DNA of 32,051 bases, taken from Syntrophorhabdaceae bacterium. Lineage in GTDB: Bacteria > Desulfobacterota > Syntrophorhabdia > Syntrophorhabdales > Syntrophorhabdaceae. This document shows, in pieces, positions 17,081-26,230 of the stretch (positions are counted from its first letter, which is position 1; every line of letters begins with the position of its first letter). Made by a program: the position numbers and the translations under genes. The notes under the pieces are model-generated. The model saw nothing but the letters and a program-made list of their open reading frames with translations. It was not told the origin of the DNA and ran no database searches. The DNA is taken from contig JAOAHW010000151.1 of NCBI GenBank assembly GCA_026415015.1, forward strand, positions 1 to 32,051. The letters are read 5' to 3'.

Positions 17081-18412
17081 ATGGAAAGACCAAGAGACAA
17101 ACAGGATGTGATGAAGCTCTTAAAGGAAAAGGATGTGCGGTTTATAAGGTTCTGGTTCTGCGATATACTTGGCCAGCTAAAAAGCTTTGCCATCCATGTG
17201 GATGAACTGGAGGTTGCCTTTGAGGAGGGCATGGGCTTTGATGGCTCATCTATCAAGGGTTTTGCCCGAATTGATGAGAGCGATATGGTGGCTATCCCTG
17301 ACCCAAAGACATTTACCCTTATCCCCTGGAGGCCAAAGGAAAAGGCAACAGCAAAGATGTTCTGTGATATATATGAACCTGACGGAAGCCCATATAAAGG
17401 CGACCCTCGATACGCCTTAAAAAAGGCCCTGGAAAAGATGAAGGCTATGGGATTTACAAACTACTATCTCGGGCCAGAGCTTGAGTTCTTCTATTTTAAG
17501 TCAGACAATGCCACAGAGATACTCGATAAAGGTGGTTATTTTGATTATCCCGCTGATGCTGCAGAGGACCTAAGAAGGGATACCATACTTGCCCTTGAGG
17601 AGATGGGTGTGGCGGTTGAGTATTCACATCATGAGGTGGCACCATCACAGCACGAGATAGATCTGAGATACACCGATGCCCTTGAGATGGCAGATACAGT
17701 TATGGCATACAGGGTCACAGTAAAAGAGATAGCAAAGAAATACGGTGTTTATGCCACTTTTATGCCAAAACCCATATTCGGTGAAAACGGCAGTGGCATG
17801 CATACCCACCAGTCTCTTTTCAAGGGAGATAAAAATGCATTCTTCAACGCCACGGATAAATACCATCTTTCTGAAGATGCAAAGGCATTTACAGCAGGGC
17901 TGCTCACCCATATCAGAGAGATAACCCTTGTCCTCAATCAGTGGGTCAATTCATATAAAAGGCTCGTCCCTGGTTATGAGGCCCCTGTGTATATCTGCTG
18001 GGCAAGGAGAAACCGCTCTGCCCTGGTTAGGGTGCCCATGTATAAACCTGGCAAGGAAAAGGCAACAAGGATAGAGCTTAGATCCCCTGACCCTGCATGT
18101 AACCCATATCTTGCATTCGCCGCCATGCTCCATGCAGGTCTAAAAGGTATAGAAAATAAATACCCACTACCTGAACCTACTGAAGTGGATGTATATCATC
18201 TTGCCCCTGAACAGAGACAGGGCATGGGTATAAATGAGCTACCTGGTAGTCTTATCGAGGCCATAGAATTAGCTGAAAAAAGTGAACTCCTGAAAGAGGC
18301 CTTAGGAGAGCATATATTCAATGAGCTTATCCAGAGCAAGAAGGTCGAGTGGGATGACTATAGGATAAGGATACAACCTTATGAGCTGGAACGCTACCTA
18401 CCCATAATCTAA
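17081..18412 (+). CDS. glnA: glutamine synthetase, type I
   Basis: Within ORF 17042-18412; ATG 17081 is preceded by AAGGAGG, giving 443 aa plus stop. Motifs: FWFCDILGQLKSF, MGFDGSSIKGFARIDESDM, GPELEFFYF, FMPKPIFGENGSGMHTHQSL, NSYKRLVPGYEAP, ELRSPDPACNPYLAFAAML. Confidence 0.98.
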   Translation: MERPRDKQDVMKLLKEKDVRFIRFWFCDILGQLKSFAIHVDELEVAFEEGMGFDGSSIKGFARIDESDMVAIPDPKTFTLIPWRPKEKATAKMFCDIYEPDGSPYKGDPRYALKKALEKMKAMGFTNYYLGPELEFFYFKSDNATEILDKGGYFDYPADAAEDLRRDTILALEEMGVAVEYSHHEVAPSQHEIDLRYTDALEMADTVMAYRVTVKEIAKKYGVYATFMPKPIFGENGSGMHTHQSLFKGDKNAFFNATDKYHLSEDAKAFTAGLLTHIREITLVLNQWVNSYKRLVPGYEAPVYICWARRNRSALVRVPMYKPGKEKATRIELRSPDPACNPYLAFAAMLHAGLKGIENKYPLPEPTEVDVYHLAPEQRQGMGINELPGSLIEAIELAEKSELLKEALGEHIFNELIQSKKVEWDDYRIRIQPYELERYLPII

Positions 18413-18443
18413 TCAGAGTTTTTTCATACATAACCCCCCCATT

Positions 18444-18468
18444 CTGGTCCCGTGCATAGCGGGACCAG
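18444..18468 (+). terminator. hairpin downstream of glnA; possible terminator
   Basis: Perfect 9-bp stem CTGGTCCCG-TGCATAG-CGGGACCAG, 32 bp after the glnA stop. No strong U-tract follows. Confidence 0.5.
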
Positions 18469-18495
18469 CCCCTCTTTACTATTGGGATATAGCCC

Positions 18496-18524
18496 TTGAC
18501 GTCTGAAGTTTTCCTTTATAAAAT
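18496..18524 (+). promoter_or_regulatory. candidate promoter for higBA
   Basis: TTGACG (18496-18501), 17-nt spacer, TAAAAT (18519-18524); a TTTATAAAATTTATAAAAT repeat overlaps the -10 region. Confidence 0.45.
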
Positions 18525-18540
18525 TTATAAAATTTGTCAG

Positions 18541-18822
18541 ATGATAAAATCATTCAAAGACAGGGAGGCAGAGAGAGTATATACTCGTGAAGGGTCGAAC
18601 AAATTGCCAAAGGAAATTCAACAAGTTGCATTAAGGAAATTGCGTATGATAAACAATGCAAAAAATATTAATGACCTTAGGATACCACCAGCTAATAGGC
18701 TTGAAAAATTAAAAGGCACACGTGAGGGTCAATACAGTATCAGGATCAATGACCAATGGCGTATCTGTTTTATATGGGAACAAACTGATGCCTATGATGT
18801 AGAAATAACTGATTATCATTAA
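18541..18822 (+). CDS. higB: HigB/RelE-family toxin
   Basis: MIKSFKDREAERVYTREGSNKLPKEIQQVALRKLRMINNAKNINDLRIPPANRLEKLKG...QYSIRINDQWRICFIW is typical HigB. ATG 18541 is in frame with ORF 18496-18822. Confidence 0.93.
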   Translation: MIKSFKDREAERVYTREGSNKLPKEIQQVALRKLRMINNAKNINDLRIPPANRLEKLKGTREGQYSIRINDQWRICFIWEQTDAYDVEITDYH

Positions 18823-18831
18823 GGAGAGATT

Positions 18832-19134
18832 ATGAAAAAAAAACTTAATCCTGTTCACCCTGGAGAGGTTCTTTTAGAAGAATTCCTTAAGCCAATGGGT
18901 ATAAGTCAAAATAAATTGGCTTTAAATATTGGGGTGTCACCTAAGAGGATTAACGAGATTGTCCTTGGCAAGAGGGGGGTTACTGCTGATACTGCCTTGA
19001 GGCTTGCAAGATTCTTTGGGACATCAGCAGAATTCTGGCTTGGACTTCAATCACAGTATGACCTTGATATCGCTGCTGAAGAACTCGGTGAAAGGTTAGA
19101 TAAAGAAGTAAAGACATATGCAAATGCCTTATAG
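18832..19134 (+). CDS. higA: HigA-family antitoxin (HTH)
   Basis: 100-aa ORF NPVHPGEVLLEEFLKPMGISQNKLALNIGVSPKRINEIVLGKRGVTADTALRLARFFGTSAEFWLGLQ, directly after higB. Confidence 0.94.
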   Translation: MKKKLNPVHPGEVLLEEFLKPMGISQNKLALNIGVSPKRINEIVLGKRGVTADTALRLARFFGTSAEFWLGLQSQYDLDIAAEELGERLDKEVKTYANAL

Positions 19135-19142
19135 AGATCACA

Positions 19143-20645
19143 TCATTTTATCCCGTATTTCTGTATCTTGTATCCTATCTGACGCTGGGTTATACCCAGT
19201 AGCCTCGCTGCCTTGGACTGGTTGAAGTTACATTTTTTTAAGGCCTCTATTATCCTTTCTTTCTCAAGCCTCTCTTTCTCAGCAATGAGGGAATCGTTGT
19301 GGTCATGAACCTTCATTGTTTTATGTTCTTTTATATATGATGGTATCTCCTCTTCATTGATTACACCCTTATCATTCAGGACAACAAGCCTCTCTATGGT
19401 ATTTTCCAGCTCCCTCACATTCCCTGGCCAGCTATAATCCATAAGACTTCTCAAGGCATCGGGGTTGATGGCAATATCCTTTTCGTATTCTTTATTGAAT
19501 CTTTTGAGAAAGTGGTCTATGAGGGGCGGGATATCCTCTTTTCTCTCCCTTAAAGCCGGAATAAATATAGGCACGACATTGAGCCTCCAGTATAGGTCCT
19601 CTCTGAATCTCCCATCTTTAACCATCTCCTCAAGGTCTCTGTTTGTGGCTGCCACAACCCTCACATCCACATGGATAGACCTTGTCCCGCCAAGACGTTC
19701 AAAGGTATGCTCCTGTAATACCCTTAAGAGCTTTGCCTGTATGGATAGGCTTATATCTCCTATCTCGTCGAGGAATATGGTGCCCTTGTTGGCAAGTTCA
19801 AATCTCCCCAATTTTGTTCCAGTGGCACCTGTAAATGCACCTTTTTCATAACCAAAGAGCTCTGCCTCAAGGAGTGTCTCAGGCAAAGCAGCACAGTTTA
19901 TTGCTATGAAAGGCATACTGGACCTTTCACTTTCATAATGTACTGCCTTTGCAATGAGCTCCTTTCCTGTGCCGCTTTCTCCTCTTAAGAGGACATTTGC
20001 CCTACTCTTTGCCACCTTCAGGCATATCTTTATTACATCCTGCATCTTATCAGATATGGATATAATGTTTGGCAGGCTATAGCGAGACCTCAGTTCTGTT
20101 GACAGCACCTCTTTTTCCTGCCTCTCCCTCTCATATGCCCCATGTATTTTAATGGCCTGGCCTATGAGGGTTGCTATAATCTGTAAAACCCTTAAGTCTT
20201 CATCCATTGCCACCATTTCATTAAATATCCTGTCCACAGACAGGACACCGAGTATCTCGTCCTTAATCACTATGGGGACACAAAGAAAGGATATGTTGTC
20301 TTTTTCAATCCTTGCCTGGGTTCTGTTTAAAAAAAGCGGCTCCTTACCAAGGTCAGGGATCACCATAGGGGAGCCTGTCTCTACTACCCTGCCTACAATA
20401 CCCTCCCCTATCCTGTATTTACCCCTTGCTATCTGCTCTTTTGTAAGGCCATATGCCACAGCTATCCTGAGTTCGCCTGTCTTCTTATCTATTAAGGTCA
20501 CTGTACCTCTATTCATATCAAGCTGGTCAGAGAGGGTCTTCATGGCATCTAAGAGGTTTTTTTCAAGCTCAAAGGATGAGTTCAGTATCATACTCACCTC
20601 GAGCAAGGCTGAAAGCTCTGCATTTTTTCTCTTTAAGGTCTCCAT
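19143..20645 (-). CDS. NifA-like sigma-54-dependent transcriptional activator (GAF-AAA+-Fis HTH)
   Basis: 500-aa ORF: N-terminal GAF; AAA+ with LLRGESGTGKELIAKAVH, ELFGYEKGAFTGA, GTIFLDEIGDIS, NVRELENTIERLVV; C-terminal KKCNFNQSKAARLLGITQRQIGYKIQKYGIK as in NifA. Confidence 0.93.
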   Translation of the reverse strand: METLKRKNAELSALLEVSMILNSSFELEKNLLDAMKTLSDQLDMNRGTVTLIDKKTGELRIAVAYGLTKEQIARGKYRIGEGIVGRVVETGSPMVIPDLGKEPLFLNRTQARIEKDNISFLCVPIVIKDEILGVLSVDRIFNEMVAMDEDLRVLQIIATLIGQAIKIHGAYERERQEKEVLSTELRSRYSLPNIISISDKMQDVIKICLKVAKSRANVLLRGESGTGKELIAKAVHYESERSSMPFIAINCAALPETLLEAELFGYEKGAFTGATGTKLGRFELANKGTIFLDEIGDISLSIQAKLLRVLQEHTFERLGGTRSIHVDVRVVAATNRDLEEMVKDGRFREDLYWRLNVVPIFIPALRERKEDIPPLIDHFLKRFNKEYEKDIAINPDALRSLMDYSWPGNVRELENTIERLVVLNDKGVINEEEIPSYIKEHKTMKVHDHNDSLIAEKERLEKERIIEALKKCNFNQSKAARLLGITQRQIGYKIQKYGIK

Positions 20646-20659
20646 TAACCATTTTTATA

Positions 20660-20688
20660 ACATATTTGTAAAAAAATTACAATTTTGT
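20660..20688. promoter_or_regulatory. paired ACATATTTGT / ACAATTTTGT motifs, candidate activator site
   Basis: ACATATTTGT 20660-20669 and ACAATTTTGT 20679-20688, 19 bp apart, about 85-113 bp upstream of the start predicted from the sigma-54-like site at 20747. Confidence 0.4.
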
Positions 20689-20746
20689 TTTAAAGCCCTG
20701 TAAATTGGAAAGCAAAAAAACCTAATGATTTTATGATGTTACTGAA

Positions 20747-20762
20747 TGGCACAGTATTTGAT
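20747..20762 (+). promoter_or_regulatory. candidate sigma-54 promoter for outer-membrane protein gene
   Basis: TGGCACAGTATTTGAT: consensus -24 (TGGCAC); -12 has GA instead of GC at the right spacing. Confidence 0.5.
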
Positions 20763-20804
20763 TTAAGAATAGACATTTTTATTACAAACCCAGGAGGTGC
20801 TTTT

Positions 20805-21635
20805 ATGAAGAGTCTTAAGGCAATGGCGGTGTTACTCATTTTAGCTGCTCTATTTTTTCCACGATTATCCCTGTGTGAGCAAACCAAGGATGTAACAGGT
20901 TCAGTATCACTGGGTACCTATAACCAGTATATCTTCAGGGGTTATGAGATAGGTAAAAGCGGCCTTGTTATTCAACCCTCAATGTCTTTATCTTTAAAGG
21001 GTTTTTCAGCTACTATCTGGGGTAATCTTGATACAAACCAGAGAAACACAAAGACAGCCACATTTAACCAGGAGTTTAAAAAAGGCTGGAATGAGACCGA
21101 CCTCACCTTGAGTTATACATACACCATCAAGGACTTATCCTTTACAGGTGGATACATCTATTATGGGACAAAATATGCCGATGAGACAGAGGAATTTTTT
21201 ATCACACTGGCATACAAGACCATAGCCAACCCCACCATCACAGTATATAGAGACATAACAAACTATAAAGGCACATATATAAACCTAGGGCTATCCCATT
21301 CATTCCCCCTTCCTAAAGATATAACCTTCGATGTAGCGTCAGGGTTTGGATATTTCATAGGCGAGAGCGACTATTGGAAGACCTATAATAGGTCTACAGC
21401 ATCATACACTGGGAGTAAATACAAGGGTTTCCATGATGGCATGGTAAAGGCCGGGCTCACCATACCTATAAAAAAGGTGTTTACTATCCAGCCATCTGTC
21501 CAGTACTGGTTCCCCCTGTCATCAGACGCAAAAAGAGAATACCCCACTGTGGGAGACATAAAGGACTCCTATAACCCCAATGGCCCTGTGAAATACAACC
21601 TCGTATATGGTGTAGGGTTTACTTACAACTTCTGA
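20805..21635 (+). CDS. TIGR02001/TorF-like outer-membrane protein
   Basis: ATG 20805 preceded by GGAGG. Signal peptide MKSLKAMAVLLILAALFFPRLSLC, then SVSLGTYNQYIFRGYEIGKSGLVIQPSMSLSLKGFSATIWGNLDTN with alternating beta-strand pattern and C-terminal YGVGFTYNF. Confidence 0.8.
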   Translation: MKSLKAMAVLLILAALFFPRLSLCEQTKDVTGSVSLGTYNQYIFRGYEIGKSGLVIQPSMSLSLKGFSATIWGNLDTNQRNTKTATFNQEFKKGWNETDLTLSYTYTIKDLSFTGGYIYYGTKYADETEEFFITLAYKTIANPTITVYRDITNYKGTYINLGLSHSFPLPKDITFDVASGFGYFIGESDYWKTYNRSTASYTGSKYKGFHDGMVKAGLTIPIKKVFTIQPSVQYWFPLSSDAKREYPTVGDIKDSYNPNGPVKYNLVYGVGFTYNF

Positions 21636-21644
21636 TTTGGTCTT

Positions 21645-21660
21645 TGGTATATGTTTTGCT
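21645..21660 (+). promoter_or_regulatory. candidate sigma-54 promoter for amtB
   Basis: TGGTATATGTTTTGCT: GG-N10-GC, about 75 bp upstream of amtB. Confidence 0.6.
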
Positions 21661-21735
21661 TATTAAAATATAGGACTGTTGATAGGTCCTTTTAAGATAG
21701 AGATAAAAAATATCAATAGATGAAAGGAGAAAAAA

Positions 21736-23402
<1,667 letters not shown>

Positions 23403-23426
23403 ATAGACTGTTTAAGAGGAGATATA

Positions 23427-24566
23427 ATGTGCAGGCTTGCTGCTATAACATCCAGTAGATATATATCCCCTGAGGAGAATATTTATGCCCTTGAGACCAT
23501 GAAAGAAGGCCATGATGGCTCAGGTATGGGGTTGATTCTAAAGGATCTGGGAGGGGTATTCGAAGGTCTAAAGGGATACCCCATCCTATCTGGGATATGC
23601 ACAGATAAAGGGCTGAACATGTTAGATGAATTTATGGACATGCACGGATTCAGGCTCATTTTTCAATGGTCTCCGCGGATAAGACCTGTAAGGGGTATCA
23701 TGAAGAGGGGGCATTATTTTGCAAGGGTATATGAATATCCAGAGAACTGCAAAGACATGACAGAGGAACAAAAAGAGATGCTTCTTTTAAATATAAGGGT
23801 TAGCCTCCGCAAGATGGGTGAGGATGATGGTTCTATTATCGTGTTCAGCTTTTACCCTGATGTCCTTTCTTTAAAAGAGGTGGGCGACCCCCTTGAGCTC
23901 GGGGAATTCTTTAGCCTTGATAACAGAGAGGTTACAGCAAAGATTATCCTTGCCCAGGGCAGACAGAATACTAATTATTCTATAAACCTCTATGCATGTC
24001 ATCCCTTTTTTATCCAGGGATTTGCCACCATGACAAATGGAGAGAACACTGCCTTTGTCCCTATAAGGGAGTTTTTGCTATCCAGGAGATTTGTGGGCTA
24101 TATGGGATACAATAGTGACAGTGAGGTGTTTACCCACATCCTCCATTATACAGTAAAGAGGCTTGGTCTGCCTATCCAGTATTACAAAGATGTAATAACA
24201 CCCCTTAATCAGCAAGAGATAGACCTAAGGCCTGAAAAAGAGTCGTTGAATCTTATGAAGATGTCCCTTAGATACCTTGTCATTGATGGGCCAAACTGCG
24301 TAATAGGTTTTACACCAGATGGTACATGTTTTATGGTCCAGGATTCTAAAAAACTAAGGCCTGGTGCTGTAGGCGGTGTCCCTGGTAAATACTGCCTTAT
24401 GTCAGAGATATGCGGTATAGATAAGGTTGTTTCTGAAAGGGATAGGACAAAAGATATATTTCCCATGAAATACCATATGGTGATTATCCCGCCCGAGGCC
24501 CAAGAGGTTCTTGTCTGGGACCAGCTAAAAGGTGAGTTTATAAGAGAATTGAGGCTTGCAGCATGA
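23427..24566 (+). CDS. glutamate synthase class II glutamine amidotransferase subunit (split GOGAT)
   Basis: 379-aa ORF beginning MCRLAAITSSRYISPEENIYALETMKEGHDGSGMG, with Cys2 as N-terminal nucleophile, and GENTAFVPIREFLLSRRFVGYMGYNSDSEVFTHIL. Directly upstream of the GOGAT synthase subunit. Confidence 0.88.
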   Translation: MCRLAAITSSRYISPEENIYALETMKEGHDGSGMGLILKDLGGVFEGLKGYPILSGICTDKGLNMLDEFMDMHGFRLIFQWSPRIRPVRGIMKRGHYFARVYEYPENCKDMTEEQKEMLLLNIRVSLRKMGEDDGSIIVFSFYPDVLSLKEVGDPLELGEFFSLDNREVTAKIILAQGRQNTNYSINLYACHPFFIQGFATMTNGENTAFVPIREFLLSRRFVGYMGYNSDSEVFTHILHYTVKRLGLPIQYYKDVITPLNQQEIDLRPEKESLNLMKMSLRYLVIDGPNCVIGFTPDGTCFMVQDSKKLRPGAVGGVPGKYCLMSEICGIDKVVSERDRTKDIFPMKYHMVIIPPEAQEVLVWDQLKGEFIRELRLAA

Positions 24567-26230
24567 CAGGTTTAATTAATGTAAATTGCGATTTTAATCA
24601 TCAGCTATCCATTAAAGAGTTTCCATATATAGTCCGCTGGAGGGATGACAGATGCAAGAGGTGTGGCCAGTGCCTATCAGTATGCCCTACAGGCGCTATT
24701 AAACCATCTGTAAAGTCGGTCAGGATTGTTGAGTCTCAAGGGCAGATACCCAAACCAATAGTAAAGACAAAGGTCATCCATGTGATAGAACAGGCAAAGG
24801 ACATGGAAAACTACTGCACAGGTTGTGCCATGTGCCAGCTTGTATGCCCCAACGATGCCATAGAACCTGAATTTAACCCCCAACATAAATTCTATACCTT
24901 TAAAAATAAAGGTGGCGAACCATACAAAAGGGGTGGAAGGAGAAATGACCCAAATCCTTCAACCCTTGACAGGATAAAATTCACCCGTATCTCCATGCTC
25001 ACTGACCCTGCCCTTGATGCAGGCAGGCATGAATTCAGGGTAAGGACATATCTCGGGAGGTTACTTCAGCCCGAGAACCTGCCATTAACAACAAAAAATG
25101 GGCTCATAACCATCGACAGGGAAAAAGAGGAATTTATCCCGCCAGTAAGGGAGATATTTCCTGTTATGATAGGCTCCATGTCTGTAGGTGCCCTGTCTCC
25201 TCCCATGTGGGAGGGCCTTGCCATGGGTGTTGCCTATCTTAATGAGGTAGATGGCATACCCATTGTTATGTGTACAGGAGAGGGTGGTGTACCTCCAAGG
25301 CTTTTACGCTCCAGGTATCTGAAATACTTTGTCCTCCAGATAGCATCTGGTTATTTTGGATGGGATGAGATAATCCATAGCCTTCCCCATATGGTTGTAG
25401 ACCCGGCAGCCATAGAGATCAAATATGGTCAAGGTGCAAAACCTGGTGATGGTGGCCTGCTCATGGCACAGAAGGTAATAAAACTCATAGCAAAGATACG
25501 AGGCGTGCCTGAGAGGGTAGACCTTGCATCGCCTCCAACACATCAGACCAAATACTCTATAGAAGAGGCAGTGGCAAAGATGATCCAGTCCATGTCCATG
25601 GCCTTTGGGTTCAGGGTCCCAGTGTATCCAAAGATATCTGGCACAAAGACAGCAACAGCAGTCCTCAATAACCTTGCCAGAAATCCATATGCAGCAGCCC
25701 TTGCCATAGATGGAGAGGATGGAGGAACAGGTGCGGCATATAATGTATCCCTTGATAAGATGGGCCATCCTATTGCATCCAATGTAAGAGACTGCTATCT
25801 CGAACTTGTAAGGCAGGGCAGACAGAATGAACTGCCCATTATTGCTGGAGGCGGTATAGGTAAAAAGGGAAACCTTGCCTCTAATACGGCAGCCCTAATC
25901 ATGCTCGGCGCATCAGCTGTTCAGGTGGGAAAATACATAATGCAGGCAACTGCAGAATGCCTCGGGGATGAATATAACAGGTGTAATCTATGCAATACTG
26001 GAAAGTGCCCTAGAGGCATTGCCACCCAAGATCCAAAACTATACAGGAGGCTCGATTCAGAAAAGGTGGCAGAGAGGCTTGTTGAGGTGATAAGGGCATG
26101 TGAGATGGAGTTGAAAAAGATATTTGCACCTATGGGGAGAAGCACAGAACTACCAATAGGTATGTCTGATGCATTAGGGATTGACGATAAAGATATGGCA
26201 GAGAGGTTACAGATAAACTATGTATGCTAA
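24563..26230 (+). CDS. gltB: glutamate synthase FMN-binding synthase subunit with N-terminal 2[4Fe-4S] ferredoxin domain
   Basis: 555-aa ORF: CKRCGQCLSVCPTGAIK and CTGCAMCQLVCPNDAIE; then IEIKYGQGAKPGDGGLL, DLASPPTHQTKYSIE, ALAIDGEDGGTGAAY, CNLCNTGKCPRGIATQDP. Confidence 0.93.
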   Translation: MTGLINVNCDFNHQLSIKEFPYIVRWRDDRCKRCGQCLSVCPTGAIKPSVKSVRIVESQGQIPKPIVKTKVIHVIEQAKDMENYCTGCAMCQLVCPNDAIEPEFNPQHKFYTFKNKGGEPYKRGGRRNDPNPSTLDRIKFTRISMLTDPALDAGRHEFRVRTYLGRLLQPENLPLTTKNGLITIDREKEEFIPPVREIFPVMIGSMSVGALSPPMWEGLAMGVAYLNEVDGIPIVMCTGEGGVPPRLLRSRYLKYFVLQIASGYFGWDEIIHSLPHMVVDPAAIEIKYGQGAKPGDGGLLMAQKVIKLIAKIRGVPERVDLASPPTHQTKYSIEEAVAKMIQSMSMAFGFRVPVYPKISGTKTATAVLNNLARNPYAAALAIDGEDGGTGAAYNVSLDKMGHPIASNVRDCYLELVRQGRQNELPIIAGGGIGKKGNLASNTAALIMLGASAVQVGKYIMQATAECLGDEYNRCNLCNTGKCPRGIATQDPKLYRRLDSEKVAERLVEVIRACEMELKKIFAPMGRSTELPIGMSDALGIDDKDMAERLQINYVC

